Shown here: in pieces, positions 23,685-36,206 of the stretch | How positions within the stretch are numbered: position 1 is the first letter of the stretch | How the letters are laid out: the number at the start of each line of letters is the position of its first letter | Assembly: GCA_949825045.1 (NCBI GenBank) | Contig: OX463818.1 | Location: forward strand, 35,294,906 to 35,358,905 | DNA length: 64,000 bases | Direction of reading: 5' to 3' | Source: Argyresthia goedartella | Taxonomy: Eukaryota; Arthropoda; Insecta; Lepidoptera; Argyresthiidae | The notes under the pieces: model-generated | What the model saw: the letters and a program-made list of their open reading frames with translations, nothing else | Told to the model about the DNA's origin: nothing | The model's database searches: none | Position numbers and translations under genes: made by a program

Positions 23685-23792
23685 GCCACGTTTCTTTGGC
23701 ACTGAGCGAGCTGTCACCTCTCTCCCTCACAACCCACGTTATCCTACGCAAGAAAGAGAGACCACAGCTCGCTTGGAGCCAAATAAACATAC
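23685..23792. mobile_element. Foldback element family F, copy 1
   Basis: Imperfect inverted arms: 'gagcgagctgtcacctctct' against 'agagagaccacagctcgctt'. Its reverse complement aligns along its length with 46735-46800 (tgtgacctctctttctcgca ... ggtgagagag). Confidence 0.65.
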
Positions 23793-25880
23793 CTCTAGTG
23801 TGTGGGTGCGAGATACACTGTCTGGTTCTATTAGAAGACAATTTGTCAAACTCCCCCTTCCTTTTAGTTCATTCGCCCCTCGCACTGTCGGGAGCTCTCA
23901 AATGTATTTTTTTAAATTCGCAACGGGAGCTTGTCCAATCATCCTTTTGTGTCTTTGTATAGATGAGGGCACTCTTTTTTGATGATGTGAACAAATACCA
24001 CTTCAAATAGATAGAGGAGATCCAGAAATGCTGAAATTCGTTGGAAGTATAAACAATGGAGTTCAATTGGGCATATGTCCAGGAGTGGAGGAGATCATGC
24101 TGAAGAAGCAGATGATGAAGAAGATGTTGAAGGAAAAGGTGAAGAAGAAGACGAAGAAACACTTTGGGCATGTGGTAAAAGTCACATTGTGAAGCTTGAA
24201 TATTTGTTTTACTGGTGTTTGTTTTGTAATTCAGTTGTGATGAAAGAATGGTGCTATATTCCTTACTATTGTAAGATAATTCATATGAATTCCTTGGGAA
24301 TTATCTATTCAAGCCTGCGATACAGAAATATATTACAACCATATCAAAAAGACTGCTAAAATAAATCGGCCCTTTCAAATTAATGGGCAATTACGTATTT
24401 TCACCGCATCACGTGATGCTTCCCGGTGGCTGTATTAGCGCTAATGCTCTCTGGTCACGCCACATCGCGCATGGGATGAACATGTGATGATGGATGCGCA
24501 GACTACCAGGCGTGCATAAAGCGGTGAGAGTCAGCAGATGATAGAGATTCCATTTACGTTGAACTGGTTTGTGATTTATGTGAGCCGGGTCGGTCATTTG
24601 TTTCAATTTATACTGTCGTGCTGGTTTTAATTACGTACTGATCTTCACAAATACTCATTATATATATATATTATGTGCTGAACCAAATTTCAAGAAAGCT
24701 GTGCATTATACACTTGTAAATATTTCATTCCACTTTATACTATGAGAATTTACTACTTAGTAGATTCCGTAGTTTACTATTTAGTATTTCTTATACTACA
24801 TCAGATCTAAATGCGCGCAAAAGTAACATCTCCAAGCTTTCAAAGAAACAAACAAATTGTGCAAAACTCAAGAAATCGACACGAACACGTCGTGTTATCT
24901 TCCGATCAAGGATTGTGTTACATCGCGTCCCGAGGTAAGATCGTTCCTGTAACCGATAACCTTCAAGGATCCGAGGCCAGGAGTTCGAGGTAAGATACAA
25001 AACCGCAATGTATTATAGCACCTATCGGCCATGAAGTAAGAACCAGTACAGGAGGTGTAATTTAGCCAGAAATAGCTACACAGTCGAAGTGGTTAGGTGT
25101 GAGTCGCAGATAGGCAGTTGAAGTTCCGTGGTCTAAATTCATTCAGAATATTTTAAGGCATAAAACCTAAAAAGGCCCGTCTCTTTTGTATGTTTTTATT
25201 TTATTTTGTGTTGATTTTCAGCAAAAATAACGATTTTAAAGTAACGTAAAACAGAACGATTTGAAAACACTTACTTACAGTATCTATTATAGTGAATTAG
25301 TGACGGGAAGACACGGAAAGCCTTTCTAAGTGAAAGAAGGAAGAGGAGATTGACGCATAGCGCTGTCCCATCTCTTTCTGAATCTTCCTGGCACTACTAC
25401 TAGACGCTCTGATGGGTCCGTTTTCGCGCCAAACTGTCGTATGTCAGTTTGAACCCGCGATTTTTGTCAATAAGTTTTAGATTTTTTGAAATGCTTGTGG
25501 CCTATTCGATATGATATATGTGAAAATTAAAGCAAAAATAGAACGAATGCAGGATCTGACCATTATCTTTACATATGAAAATAATTTAATCGCAACTTAA
25601 TGGCAATGTAGTTAGATTATTTTCCAGACATAACAATCACTTCTTCGGCGTATTTGCGAACAGTGAGTGAGTAATTAACAATTCCCATTGAGCTAATTGA
25701 CATTTGTGGTTATGTAACTAAGTTATGTAAGCGAAACTAGTTCAAAAGTTCAAATGAATTTTTGTTTTTTTTTCTTCTTCATGTCTCTACACGTGAAAAC
25801 CTTTTATTGGCCTTCTGTGTTTATTATTGTTTCTATAAATATTATGTGCTGTTGGTTTTCCCTAGGAACAAATAAATAAA
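23793..25880. other. Non-coding, probable intron
   Basis: Includes an acidic low-complexity open frame (24075-24359) without conserved features, and an unassigned GC-richer stretch at 24395-24620. No exon is recognised. Confidence 0.4.
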
Positions 25881-25889
25881 TGACAGGCA

Positions 25890-26410
25890 TCTTCCGTCTC
25901 AACATGCTTCTTGGCATGCGACATGACGCAGAAGTTTGCCGCCGGTTTTAGGACACTTGGAGCAAAAGGGTTCAATTGCATTTCTGAGAGAACCCTGAAA
26001 AAAAGTCCAAAAACCTCGCAGGGTTGTCAAAGAACTCGAAATTCCGGGAAAGACGAGACGGCCCGTAACCAACGCCGCGATGCTTATCGCGGCCGTAAAT
26101 AAGGAGCACCTGACGCGGTACACGTCGGCCATTAGGGGACGCGGTGACAGCCCTGCGCTGCGGCCCTGCTGCCCTGGTACCTTGTGGGGAAAAATGTCGT
26201 GAGCGACCCTTTGTGTAGGTGGGGAATGGGTACCGTCGGCAAGCCAACTCGGAAGATGGTGATATTATATATACAGCAAGAACGTTCCACAACATTCAAC
26301 GTGACACGTCATACTCTTGATAATGAAACGAGCATTAGTCCATCTGCTGTGGTCCTTCGAGCCAGATATCTTGATTATGAACGCCAACGTCAATTTCAAC
26401 GACGAAATGA
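25890..26410. other. Unassigned GC-rich stretch next to element X
   Basis: GC-richer than its surroundings, with short open frames on both strands (for example + strand RARYLDYERQRQF, - strand PFCSKCPKTGGKLLRHVAC). Neither matches a family I can name. It ends exactly where element X copy 2 begins. Possibly a decayed transposon. Confidence 0.3.
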
Positions 26411-26415
26411 ATATT

Positions 26416-26874
26416 TTTATCTACAAACGTATTATAAACCCACTTTACTGCGTCTCAAAACCGCACGTTAAGACCAGCTTAATGTAAAACTATTTGGTAA
26501 AAACTCATTTCTTATCTGAAAATTTGTACATTATGACCATAATGTAACAAAATTTGTCAAATTATGACATTAAAATTTCAAACGCCGACGCCCGCCTGCG
26601 TGCTAGTTTGTCTGTGAAGTTGGTACTACTGAACAAGCTAAACAACAGCAGAGCAATGATCAATGCCATAATGCCGGTCAAACATGCGGTTCCTGAACAC
26701 ATCAAAGAGTGCATATGATATGTGTGTAGATAAACTAGTATATGTAACTGTATATAATTAGGCATTTAAAACTCTCGAGTGATATTATTATGAAACTCGC
26801 CTTCGGCTCGTTTCATAAACACACTCTTGGGTGTTAATGCCCTCCATTATGTAGCAGTCACATAAACTACTATT
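26416..26874 (-). mobile_element. Unnamed inverted-repeat element X, copy 2
   Basis: 459 bp from tatctacaaacgtattataa to taaactactattta, in reverse orientation to copy 1. It keeps the imperfect inverted repeats and adds the internal snap-back around 'aaactctcgagtgatattat' shared with copy 3. Confidence 0.75.
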
Positions 26875-26879
26875 TATGC

Positions 26880-29800
26880 AGATTTTTTAAATTCAGAAAG
26901 TTTCACCGATTTATTTTATATGTAGAACAACTAAGATCAGTGATATAACAAAAACTTTTCCTTTATTTCATGCATGTCAGTATTGCGGTCGTTGCTAACC
27001 GTACCCGTCCACTGTATGAAGCACTAAGAACATGTAAGTAACGAGCAACTGTCATCGACTCCTCCGTATACATGCATAATTAATTGTAACAGAAATTACA
27101 ACACACCCCTACCATTCAAATATACTTATCATGCTAATCTAATCGGTTATTGTTTCCAACAACTGGACTATTAATGACGATTTTTCTCCGAATGTCTTAT
27201 TAAATTTTGGTTAACAAACTGATCACAGGTCAGGAAAATTTGAATCTTATCGTAAATTATGAAATTAATGACATTGAAAGTGACAATCAAATATTAATAA
27301 AATAGTTAAATTAGTCGTATGTTTCAATAAATATTGTGCAGAGCAGAGGTAATGTAACGTTGTAAAAGAAGTAAAGAATCTATTTAGGTGATCAATATTT
27401 TGCCTGATTAGTAAGCTTCACGTGCACGCATTAAAAATTCTCATATTCCCATAGGAACCATCACGTTAACAGAAAAACAGACAACGATTGAACGGAAATC
27501 CCTTATCTCATTGTGTAACGGGGCAACAGATGAGCAAAGAGATGTCTCCTGGGACAGTTAATGGGAGTCACTATGTCCCACGTCATAAATAATGTACTAG
27601 GAGGACATAAAGTAAGGAGTCACCGGTCGAGAACTCCTAAGCGTTTTAACAACTCCTACTCTTTCATGTCTTTAGTTTAATTAATTAAAGGGCCCATTGT
27701 TCTATCCCCAGATAAAGTCAGATAACTTTATTTGACATTTCACACGTGCCTACAAGTTTTGTCAAATTCCTAGACAACAAGACAGAAAAACGATATCGAT
27801 TATGGAAAAATCGGCCGTAATTCAAATGGCTTGTTTTTGCCAAAACCAAATTGCCGGGAAACAGTTGATCACGTGATGAGGAAGCCTTTGATAAATAGTG
27901 GGTGCACGAGGCTAGATACATAGATACTTGTAAATTACTTCGCATTCATCTACATATCACACATACCCACACAAATTATGGCGATTGCTATCCTGTGGTA
28001 TAGTAAGTGAGAGCCCAAGCCCATTCAAGGAAACTTGCATAACGAAAATAACGACTCCACCAGCCACCAAAAGCGGCAGTTCAAAAACGGCACTGCATTA
28101 ATATGTCAAACATTTAAAGTAAATGGAGCAAAACTGAACAACGCCGTCGCGCCTGCGATACTTGAAACGGAGACGGGAGGAACTAATTAAAACTCTATAG
28201 ATCATCGAGACAGTCGCACGCGCAGCAGAGCAAAACAGGAGAAAGGAATGAAGATCTCACTGAAATAAACACAATACTTGTATAACTATAGATCAACGAG
28301 CTAAAAACCAACTGTTTATTGCTACTCAGCGTAAGAAAGATATTTTATATACTTTTTGTTAGTCACATCAACAATAAGATGGATTGGTTGATATTAACAC
28401 AAACACTAACATTGATGAATCAGGGCGTTGAATAAATGGATGAACATATCTATATATTTACATATACCTTTAATTAAATAAAAGCAGTGAATTCTAACAG
28501 AAAAATACTTTGTGGCTTTACCTCCCTGAGAAAAGCCAACGCCAAAGTAGGTTTTGCACAAAATAATTTGCTAGGTCAATGTGTTCACGCGACTTTCATG
28601 GAACAATGAACCGAAATAATCAAAACACTCACCTTAGCATACTGAACCCGCTACCTCAATCAGAGCACACGATAGTTCCCAGTTTCACAGCAAATTCTGA
28701 AACCTTTATATTTTAATCCCTACGTGGAGTGAGTCGTTTATCATCGCAAAAGGTTAATAAATTCGATGTCATCGCGCGGCGACGCTCGAATACTATTTCC
28801 GTCGGTTTCGGAGCGATTTTATAAATATGTTGACGGTTTTGTTTTTTTCTCCTTTGATGGGCTGCGGTTTCGTATTGTTGAGCCTGTGAGCGCTGATGCT
28901 GAAATCATTCGGATACCGACTCAAGGAATCGAATAAGAATAAACAAAGATTTTAACTTGTAGATTTGTATTATATTTTTAGTAAAGTATCAACTACCTAT
29001 ACTATTACTGATACTAAGAAATCGTTACATATATCTCCAGAAAGCCTAACAAAATGCAGACGCTTCATATCGATTAATGATTTAAAAACACAGCATATGT
29101 AGTCGTAGTCTTCTACTGTAATTAGCAGGTACTGTTGAGATCTCTGGTTAGACAAATTAAGAAACCAACCGCTATTTAAAATTAACCATTATTTAGCAGT
29201 ATTACATTTATGCCCAACAACATAACAAACAATATCTAATACACATGAAACCACATTACTCAAGGATTTCCGAAGAATCGGAAGTTCAGACTTATCTTTA
29301 AACCGAAACACTTAAAACTGACACAACCATAAATTCTTTCAAATTACGACGTCATCACTGCACCTTTACTATTCAAATTAATTACTTTTACAGCCACCTC
29401 ACTAGGCCTATTTAGCAAATCCTTAACATATTGGTCTGAAATCAATCCACCTTATTATTAGAATGAATAAGGACTATTATGGCGGTGTCTTTCAAATAAA
29501 ACTTGATTTATGACAGCCGTCACACTAAGATTCGTTCTTGGATTATCTGGATTAGTACTTTCGTCGCGATTCCACGAGAAACAAAGATATGAGTGCTGTA
29601 AATCTTATACTTCAAGCTTACTGAGATTTGGTTGAGGTTCTCTGAAATCTTCCCGGATTTTCTGGTTCCCTGGTAAATTATTTTTCACACCTTTCATTCG
29701 GAAAAGTAAGTTTTGGCTCCACGACAAGAGGGAGCAAAATGCTACTTTTCTGTTTAAGCTACTTTTTAAATTTATTCATTGGCATGTATCATTTACGCAA

Positions 29801-30180
29801 TGTGCCAATTGAACACAGATTTCAATAAAACAATCGATTATATTTCATCGTAATCGATTTAAAACGAACATGTTTCAAGTTTTAACTTTAACAACGTTAT
29901 AAGAAAATTTATGAAATTTTCGTAATATTTAAAAAAAATGTCACAATTCATTATATGTTTTACTGAAATCAAAACTATCGATGATTGTTATTGTGATACA
30001 ATGAATATTGATATCCGAAACCAATGTAATATTCGATTCGATAATTTTTATACATTGGTAAAAGTGGCATTATCCTTAAAAATCCGCCATTATAAAAAAA
30101 GTGGTGAAAGTATAATTCAAAGTATAGTTACTTCATTATTTTTAGAGCATTTTATTTAATTTTCCTCATCGTCGGTGTGA
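26880..30180. other. Long AT-rich stretch without recognised features
   Basis: Only short AT-driven open frames. A - strand donor-like site (28632, AAG|GTGAGT) stands without a convincing exon. Probably intronic. Confidence 0.5.
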
Positions 30181-30184
30181 AAAG

Positions 30185-30350
30185 TTGTATGTGTCACTCA
30201 GGAGTAAAATTATTTTCGTCATGTGCGTTAACGCTTGAATCCTTCGTGACGCTCAGGATTTGAAACCTTCGCTTCACTCTGGATTCAATGTACCGCCCTC
30301 GCCGTAAATACATAATTTTACTCCCTTGAGACACAAATAACTATTGTCTG
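30185..30350. mobile_element. Short MITE with about 24-bp inverted ends
   Basis: The left end 'tgtgtcactcaggagtaaaa' pairs imperfectly with the reverse complement of 'ttttactcccttgagacaca' at the right end. Total about 160 bp, no coding capacity. Confidence 0.7.
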
Positions 30351-32070
30351 GCAAGTGGGATGGCAAATTCACAAATCAATTACCATATCTAAAATATCTA
30401 ATCGTATCTAAGTCAGTCGTTATTTAGTTGTAAACGGGCCGATAAAACTTCAATCTAGTTTTCATGTCATATCAGCGCTCTTATTCGAACAATGTCATCA
30501 ATATTTGTTGTGACAGCCAAGTCGGTGGTCCGCCGTCTAGTTGCAAATTCCTTGGCCACCCCATTTCGAATTTTTTCATTACTTCCCATTTTAGAATCAT
30601 CCGCTTTTGCCTCAGCCGCAATCAAGAACGATTTCACGCCATCATATAAAAGTAGTCTTCTACAAACTATTCATGCAGGTATTCCTTTTTGCCTCCAAAC
30701 ACATTGCCAGAACTGTCGTGATCAATTCGAAAACGCTTCAGTCCGAGATAAAAATATCCGTAGATTGCTTTAAGTCTCTTTTTAGAGTAGTGTAGCATCT
30801 ATTTTTGTTATTGAACAATTAAAAGCGGCGATCGTGTGTCATCGGCGATTCTCGGCAAACCTCGGCAAAGATCGGTCGGGTTCGATTAGTGCACTAAGCG
30901 AGCGTGTAATCAGAGGCACGTGGTTGTGGTGCTTTCTACATCCAGTACTCACATCAACACGGACCGTTCTAGGAAAGGTTAAAGTAGGTAGGTAAACATG
31001 AAACACTTTATTCATAAATGTCTAATAAACCTATTTTTTATAGAATGCCGTTATAATTCGTTTGTCTTTGTCTGTCACTATGAAATTTGTGTTTGTGAGA
31101 AAAGGACAAAGAACATTTTAGCTATCATAGGTTTGATAAGTTTTATGAATAAGGGGAGAAGTATATATTTACACTGTAGAGATATCTGGTAGATATGTAT
31201 GATCAATCGAGTCTATTGGCAACCACTGGATCAAAATTGTATAATATCTAAAATCAAGTACTAATTTCAAATCAAAGTTATTGGCGATGTATTCCCTGTC
31301 TCGCGAAGAAAGTGTGGCTACAGAAATAATGTTTCTATTTAAAAGTGTCTAGTGATTTTAATTAGTATCGTACGGGAACTCACCGCATGTAGTGCGTGCG
31401 CGCAGCGGAAGTGGCGACATGTGCGCCGAGTTAGCAGTGGCGCCACCGTCGCGTCACTTCCGGCACGTTTCTCTAAACTATGTTTTAGCGGACTTATATC
31501 CACTTTATATTTCTTTTTAAAGGCCCAAATTGACTGTTTTTTGGAAACTGGCATTTTATCTAGGAGCACGGCAGTTTACTGATAAATAATAATTTTAATT
31601 TAGATACCTATATTGGTACAGTGCAATCCCTTTAAGATCTTCGTTCGGTCTTCAAAGCAGGCTTCGATTAATGCCGAAAGAATATTAATTAATACTACGT
31701 CTTTCTCTGCAGAAACTTTTAGCAGCAAGTTTAAAACAGTTATGTTAAAGTTAAAAATCTATCCAAAATAAGCTTTACCTAATTGCAATATAGTCCGTTT
31801 CTGATTGTTGATGTCGTTTTCGTAGGATTTTATGCCCTTACAAGAAAGTTTATCAACTGTCTATTGCCGGATAGAATCGGATATATTCGTGTAATAGAAT
31901 GCTCAGGGCATATGGAAAGAAAGATTCTGTATTTGAGTTTTCAGTAGATACAATGATATAAAATCTCAAGAAAACCACGTCGACAATCAGAAAATGATTA
32001 TAACTGCATGCATGCATGAGGTGAGCTTATTTTGTTTTTTTTTTTTTGGTTTTACTGAACTTGGTCGAAA
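30351..32070. other. Non-coding or unassigned stretch
   Basis: 30480-30780 has several short open frames on both strands without a recognisable family. 31375-31475 is GC-rich and ends (- strand) in a donor-like GTGAGT; it could be a 5' exon but has no supporting protein. Confidence 0.35.
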
Positions 32071-32079
32071 TAAGCAATA

Positions 32080-33110
32080 TTGAAGAATACATCTCAACGT
32101 GTCGCCAAACAAGGTGCCAGCAATAGACAAGCATGGATAACATCACTTATGGATGACAGCGGGAAGAAACAAGAGAACAGAGATAGAGTAATGGATATAT
32201 GCACCAGTTTCTATAAAAAACTATATTCAGACTCTTCCAAAACTGGCTGGCTGAAAGACCTTCGGTTCGCCGACGACTTTGTACTGTTCGCGTCATCACC
32301 ATCAGAACACAAGTCTATGCTCCAAGAACTGAACACCGCAAGCCTTGAGGTTGGACTAAAGTTGAATCGGTGAAAAACCCAACTCATGACTAACGGAGCA
32401 AAGCGTAAGGTAGTGGTCGATGGGCAGCACATAGTGACAGGACCAGATAGTGTCCTTCGAAAACAGACAGGAGAAGGAAATCGAACGACATGTTTCGAAC
32501 GCCTGGAAGAGCTACAGGTCCATGAAGGGCAATCTTCCGTTGTCCCTGAAGCGCAAACTCGTCGACATGTGCATCCTACCCATCCTAACCTAAGGCGCAC
32601 AAACGTGGTCATTGACCGAACGTCAAAAGTCTAAACTCAAGGTTTGCCAGCGAGCGATGGAGCGCAGTATACATACATACATATGCTCACGCCTATTTTC
32701 CGGAAGAGAGGTAGGCAGGCAGAGACTAAAGGCCTCCACTTGCTACGATCCTGGCATACATCTCTCCGCTTCCTCAACATCCATAAGTCATAAGGAGTGC
32801 AGTATTCTGGGTGTTAAACGCACAGATCGCACCCGAAAAACACTCCAAAACTGGGATCACGGATGTAGGAGTTCAGACTGCCAAACTCAAGTGGACCTGG
32901 GCCGGTCATATCTTTCGAATGCATCCCGAAAAATCGGCGTAAACAGCAACTGAATGAGTGCTAAACGGATACCGGCGTAGGGGAAGGCCAGAAGGAGATG
33001 GAGGGACGACCTGGCCAACTTTAAACCACGCCGTGGGGCAGTACAGCTTCGGATAGGGATGTGTGGGCTCGAAATTTGGCACTACCAAGGTCAATAATCC
33101 AGCATTTTGA
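32080..33110 (+). pseudogene. RTE-type non-LTR retrotransposon remnant with internal deletion
   Basis: Reads LMDDSGKKQENRDRVMDICT and FYKKLYSD (region before the RT palm), then directly DLRFADDFVLF (catalytic FADD box), SLEVGLKLNR, a shifted stretch with LVDMCILPILT, LTERQKSKLKVCQRAMERSI, LGVKRTDRTRKTL, and the C-terminal GRP.RRWRDDLANF. The part of RT between fingers and FADD (motifs with DFRKAFD, GxxQG) is gone. Frameshifts and stops are present (for example after GLKLNR). A 135-bp sequence has inserted at 32671-32805. It is a dead copy; the parent encodes endonuclease and reverse transcriptase for target-primed integration. Confidence 0.85.
32671..32805 (+). mobile_element. Short insertion with target-site duplication inside the RTE copy
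   Basis: The RTE reading frame breaks after MERSI and resumes with SILGVKR. Between lies a sequence starting acatacatacatatgctcac and containing 'aggcagagactaaaggcct'. It is flanked by gagcgcagtat (32660-32670) and gagtgcagtat (32795-32805), an 11-bp duplication with one mismatch. The insert resembles a sequence I remember as widespread in Lepidoptera; no named family is claimed. Confidence 0.75.
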
Positions 33111-33222
33111 CATTATTTTATGTTAAAAGACAACATATTTTTCTTTAACCAGTATTCTGACATACAAATAACATCGGTGTGAATTATTAATATAAGGAAA
33201 TGCATAAGTTATTATCTTCTTA

Positions 33223-33420
33223 GGGTTGCCTACCCGAAGGGGACGGGACCCTATTACTAAGCCCCGCTGTCCGTCCGTCCGTCCGTACATCAGCGGGCTG
33301 TATCACAAGAACCGTAATATGTAGAGAGTTGAAATGTTCACAGAATGTGTAATTCTGTTGCCGCTACAGCAATAAATAATTACTCGAGATTTTATAAATT
33401 AAAGGGATCCCCATACAAGA
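33223..33420 (+). mobile_element. GGGTTCCGTACC-family MITE, left half
   Basis: 'agggttgcctacccgaag', 'gggaccctattactaag', 'gtccgtccgtccgtccgtac', 'gttgccgctacagcaataaa', then 'ggatccccatacaaga'. It runs into the 22-bp minisatellite at the point where the right half should start. Confidence 0.8.
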
Positions 33421-33426
33421 GACGTC

Positions 33427-33668
33427 TGTAACACGTCACCGCCCGCGATGTAACACGTTACCGCCCGCGATGTAACACGTTACCGCCCGCGATGTAACAC
33501 GTTACCGCCCGCGATGTAACACGTTACCGCCCGCGATGTAACACGTTACCGCCCGCGATGTAACACGTTACCGCCTGCGATGTAACACGTTACCGCCCGC
33601 GATGTAACACGTTACCGCCCGCGATGTAACACGTTACCGCCCGCGATGTAACACGTTACCGCCCGCGA
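33427..33668. repeat. 22-bp minisatellite, exactly 11 copies
   Basis: Unit tgtaacacgttaccgcccgc plus ga. 242 bp equals 11 x 22. Copy 1 has acgtcacc, one copy has cgcctgcga near 33572; otherwise uniform. GC-rich against AT-rich flanks. Confidence 0.97.
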
Positions 33669-34750
33669 TGTAACAAGCAATAACATGATTCAAAAATATG
33701 ATCGTTGATTTCGCAGCTCATCACATGCTTGTGGTGACGCAATTGGTTTGATATCAGTTTCGCAGTCTCTAGGGTTGTGTTCAAGTCCACGTTCGGACAG
33801 AATATTATTTTGTTTTTGTTTTGTGTGTTCAAATTTTACACATAGTTTAACCTCAAAACAAACGTCAATTCCTATAAATTTTCGTGTTTAAACAAGTGTT
33901 GATCATTTTTTGTGGTGAGATCTTACTTGTTTAAACCCTTTGCTATTACCGACAAATAAATAATCGTACTATGTTTGCTATTTCTTGTTAACTAAAAATT
34001 TGTGTCTAAGATAATGCAGTACCAGATAAACTAATTCGATTTTGATGGACATCTTTTAAGCGCTTTCGTCACTTCATCACAATGGGTTCAAAACAGAGTT
34101 CAATCGAATTAACCTAAAGACTAAACATTCAATCAACTTGAAGAGTAACAGTTAACCCGAAGGTGACTAAAACAGATGTTCCCTTATCAACTACCACCTG
34201 TTTAACCCATTGTTGCCGACTACCTATCTAGCACAGAATCGCCTAACCACTAAATTACCCTCTTCTCTTCGTATCTGCAGCTATATCGTCCTTATAGCGC
34301 CTTTAGAGATAACAGCGCGTTTAGAGCGCGTTTTATGGAGCCTGTTATCTCAAACGGCTTGTTAGATTGCGTTTACTGAATACGACATGTGGTAGACGGC
34401 TCGGCAGCCGATAGTAAATACAAGTAGGTATTTAAAATAATGTAAACAAAGATGACAGGTCGCCCATTCCACAGGCAACAAACGAAACTAAAATACTTTA
34501 TGGAAAACGAATCTATGGTAAGTTTTGAAGGTAATTTAGAGAATGTCACTTCTTACATTTGTTTGTATACGTTTTTTTTAAATAGGACTACTATAGTGAG
34601 ATATTCCAATTCGAGACATACACACATAAACCGTCGAGGTTCCGCCTTATAACTCCACCAAGTCAACTAGGCACCTGTATCTTCCGTCTCATTTCACATC
34701 CGCCGTTTCACATGTGAATGAGATGGAAGATGTCTGATGACTAGTTAGTT
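33669..34750. other. Non-coding stretch
   Basis: 33840-33930 shares phrases in inverted orientation with 53474-53660 ('cctcaaaacaaacgtcaa', 'ttttttgtggtgag'), suggesting a shared degraded repeat. 34676-34735 holds a hairpin (catcttcc.../ggaagatg). No exon is seen. Confidence 0.4.
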
Positions 34751-34756
34751 GGGTTG

Positions 34757-34915
34757 GTGGAGTAGTACAAGCAAGCGGTTCCGGTTTCGAATCCCGGCAG
34801 TTGCGAGAGTATCCCGCAGGTCTTGCATTTTTATATAATAGTGAAGTCGCTGTTTTTGGTTCCCACGACTGGGGAGTATCCTAGTGTAGGGCCAGAAGCA
34901 ATGTATGTGTCTGTC
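34757..34915 (+). mobile_element. tRNA-derived SINE, family A, decayed copy
   Basis: Degraded tRNA-like head with B-box-like GGTTTCGAATCCC, then the family A body ('gtcgctgtttttggttccca', 'cctagtgtagggccagaagc'). Confidence 0.7.
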
Positions 34916-36045
34916 AGGAATATTTCCATGTTTTCCAACATTCTATCAGAAAATATACTTTTGGCAGAACATCTCAAAAGATCAACGTTGAGCTGAGTTT
35001 CACCGGCTACGGCGGCTGAAGCCACTGAACCCAAAAGAGTAAAGCTAACAATTTTAAAAACAAAACAAATAAACATTTCTGTTTCTATATCCAAAGACCC
35101 TTAGCGCAACCGCCGATCTTTAACGAACCGAATCGAACCAAAACAAAACCGTTTGCCGGTTTCCTTATCTCCCATCTTTATAATAATAATTCGCGCCGAC
35201 TTTGTGAACGTCTCAATTGCGATTTCGACCGTGGGCTGTATATCCAATTATCTTGGGCACAAGACCGAAATATCTTTGCCTGTAACGAGAAATAATTATA
35301 AAAAAAACATTGACTCATGAACATGAATTATCAAGGATACAAGGATTACTTATTAATTATTTTGTCAACTAACATTCGACTCTTTTACCAAGTCAGACAA
35401 AGACGTAATTTCCATTGAATAACATAAGCCCTTTTGTAGGCGGAGGGTGTGAATGAAGGGGGCGGGGCGTATCCCCTCTACAAATACGCTGGAGGGGTGG
35501 GACAACTGTCAGTTCACGGGAGGCGTTGGCGGATGATAGATGTATTTCCGCTCGAATCGCTCACGAGAACACGAGAGCGAATTCAATACAACATAAATAA
35601 TAACATTGCATTCGAATATTTGGGTCGTTTGCTTCTCTTTAACAACACATTTGCGGATCCCAGTGACAAATGAGAAATGTACGTTTTATGGCCTGTTGTG
35701 TTTGTTAATTTTGATTCTGACTTGAAAGTGCGGTTAATTTAATTTTATGAACGAGCAATAAAGTGTATCGCAATTTAGATCTTGAGACGTGACGGATGAT
35801 GAGCGTGACTTGGATCAGAATTCGTCTGACCAGACCGGGAACTTCTGCTGTCTTAATGAGTTTCGTTGGAAATGATGGGACGCATAAAACGTAGCAAATG
35901 GTCATGTTACCACTTCTGATCCTTGTCATCATTACAAGAATCATTTTTTTTAACATTGTCAAGCAATGGACCCTAGAGAATGTCTGTTAAAATCATCTGA
36001 TCTCCATCATCTTACAAAATATTTTTGCCGCAAGTTTCACCCTAT
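34916..36045. other. Non-coding stretch
   Basis: An 87-codon - strand frame (34831-35094) overlaps the SINE and is not supported. 35430-35580 is GC-richer. Nothing is recognised. Confidence 0.4.
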
Positions 36046-36047
36046 CA

Positions 36048-36197
36048 TCATATATATATAATTCTACTGAGTACGTGTGTATGTCACTGAACTCCTCCTA
36101 AAAGGCTAGACCGAAATGAATAAAAAATAATGTATGCGTTTGGGTGGCCGCTGGCTGCAGATGCCGCTGCAGAACAACATCTGTCGGGTCCGCTAGT
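36048..36197 (+). mobile_element. Helitron-like repeat end
   Basis: 'gtgtgtatgtcactgaactc', 'ctcctaaaaggctagaccga' and the terminal 'ctgtcgggtccgctagt' with a CTAG end followed by T. This resembles a common lepidopteran rolling-circle repeat. Only this short part is present. Confidence 0.5.
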
Positions 36198-36206
36198 AGG
36201 TATATA

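Noticed and set aside
24075..24359. Acidic 94-codon ORF
   Set aside because: Low-complexity GAA/GAT run followed by AT-rich sequence; no family features.
28590..28690. - strand splice donor AAG|GTGAGT
   Set aside because: All three frames upstream are closed by stops within a few codons, so no coding exon; a 5' UTR exon cannot be excluded.
30464..30795. Overlapping 60-90-codon ORFs
   Set aside because: No recognisable domain on either strand; the reading frames compete and no splice sites support one.
31375..31475. GC-rich - strand exon with GTGAGT donor
   Set aside because: No recognisable protein in any frame and no acceptor or partner exon; kept only as a note.
33427..33668. CRISPR-like array
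   Set aside because: Direct repeats without unique spacers in eukaryotic repeat DNA; the same applies to the 37-bp, 61/65-bp and 83-bp arrays.
34831..35094. 87-codon - strand ORF
   Set aside because: Its C-terminal third is SINE-derived and the rest has no recognised family.
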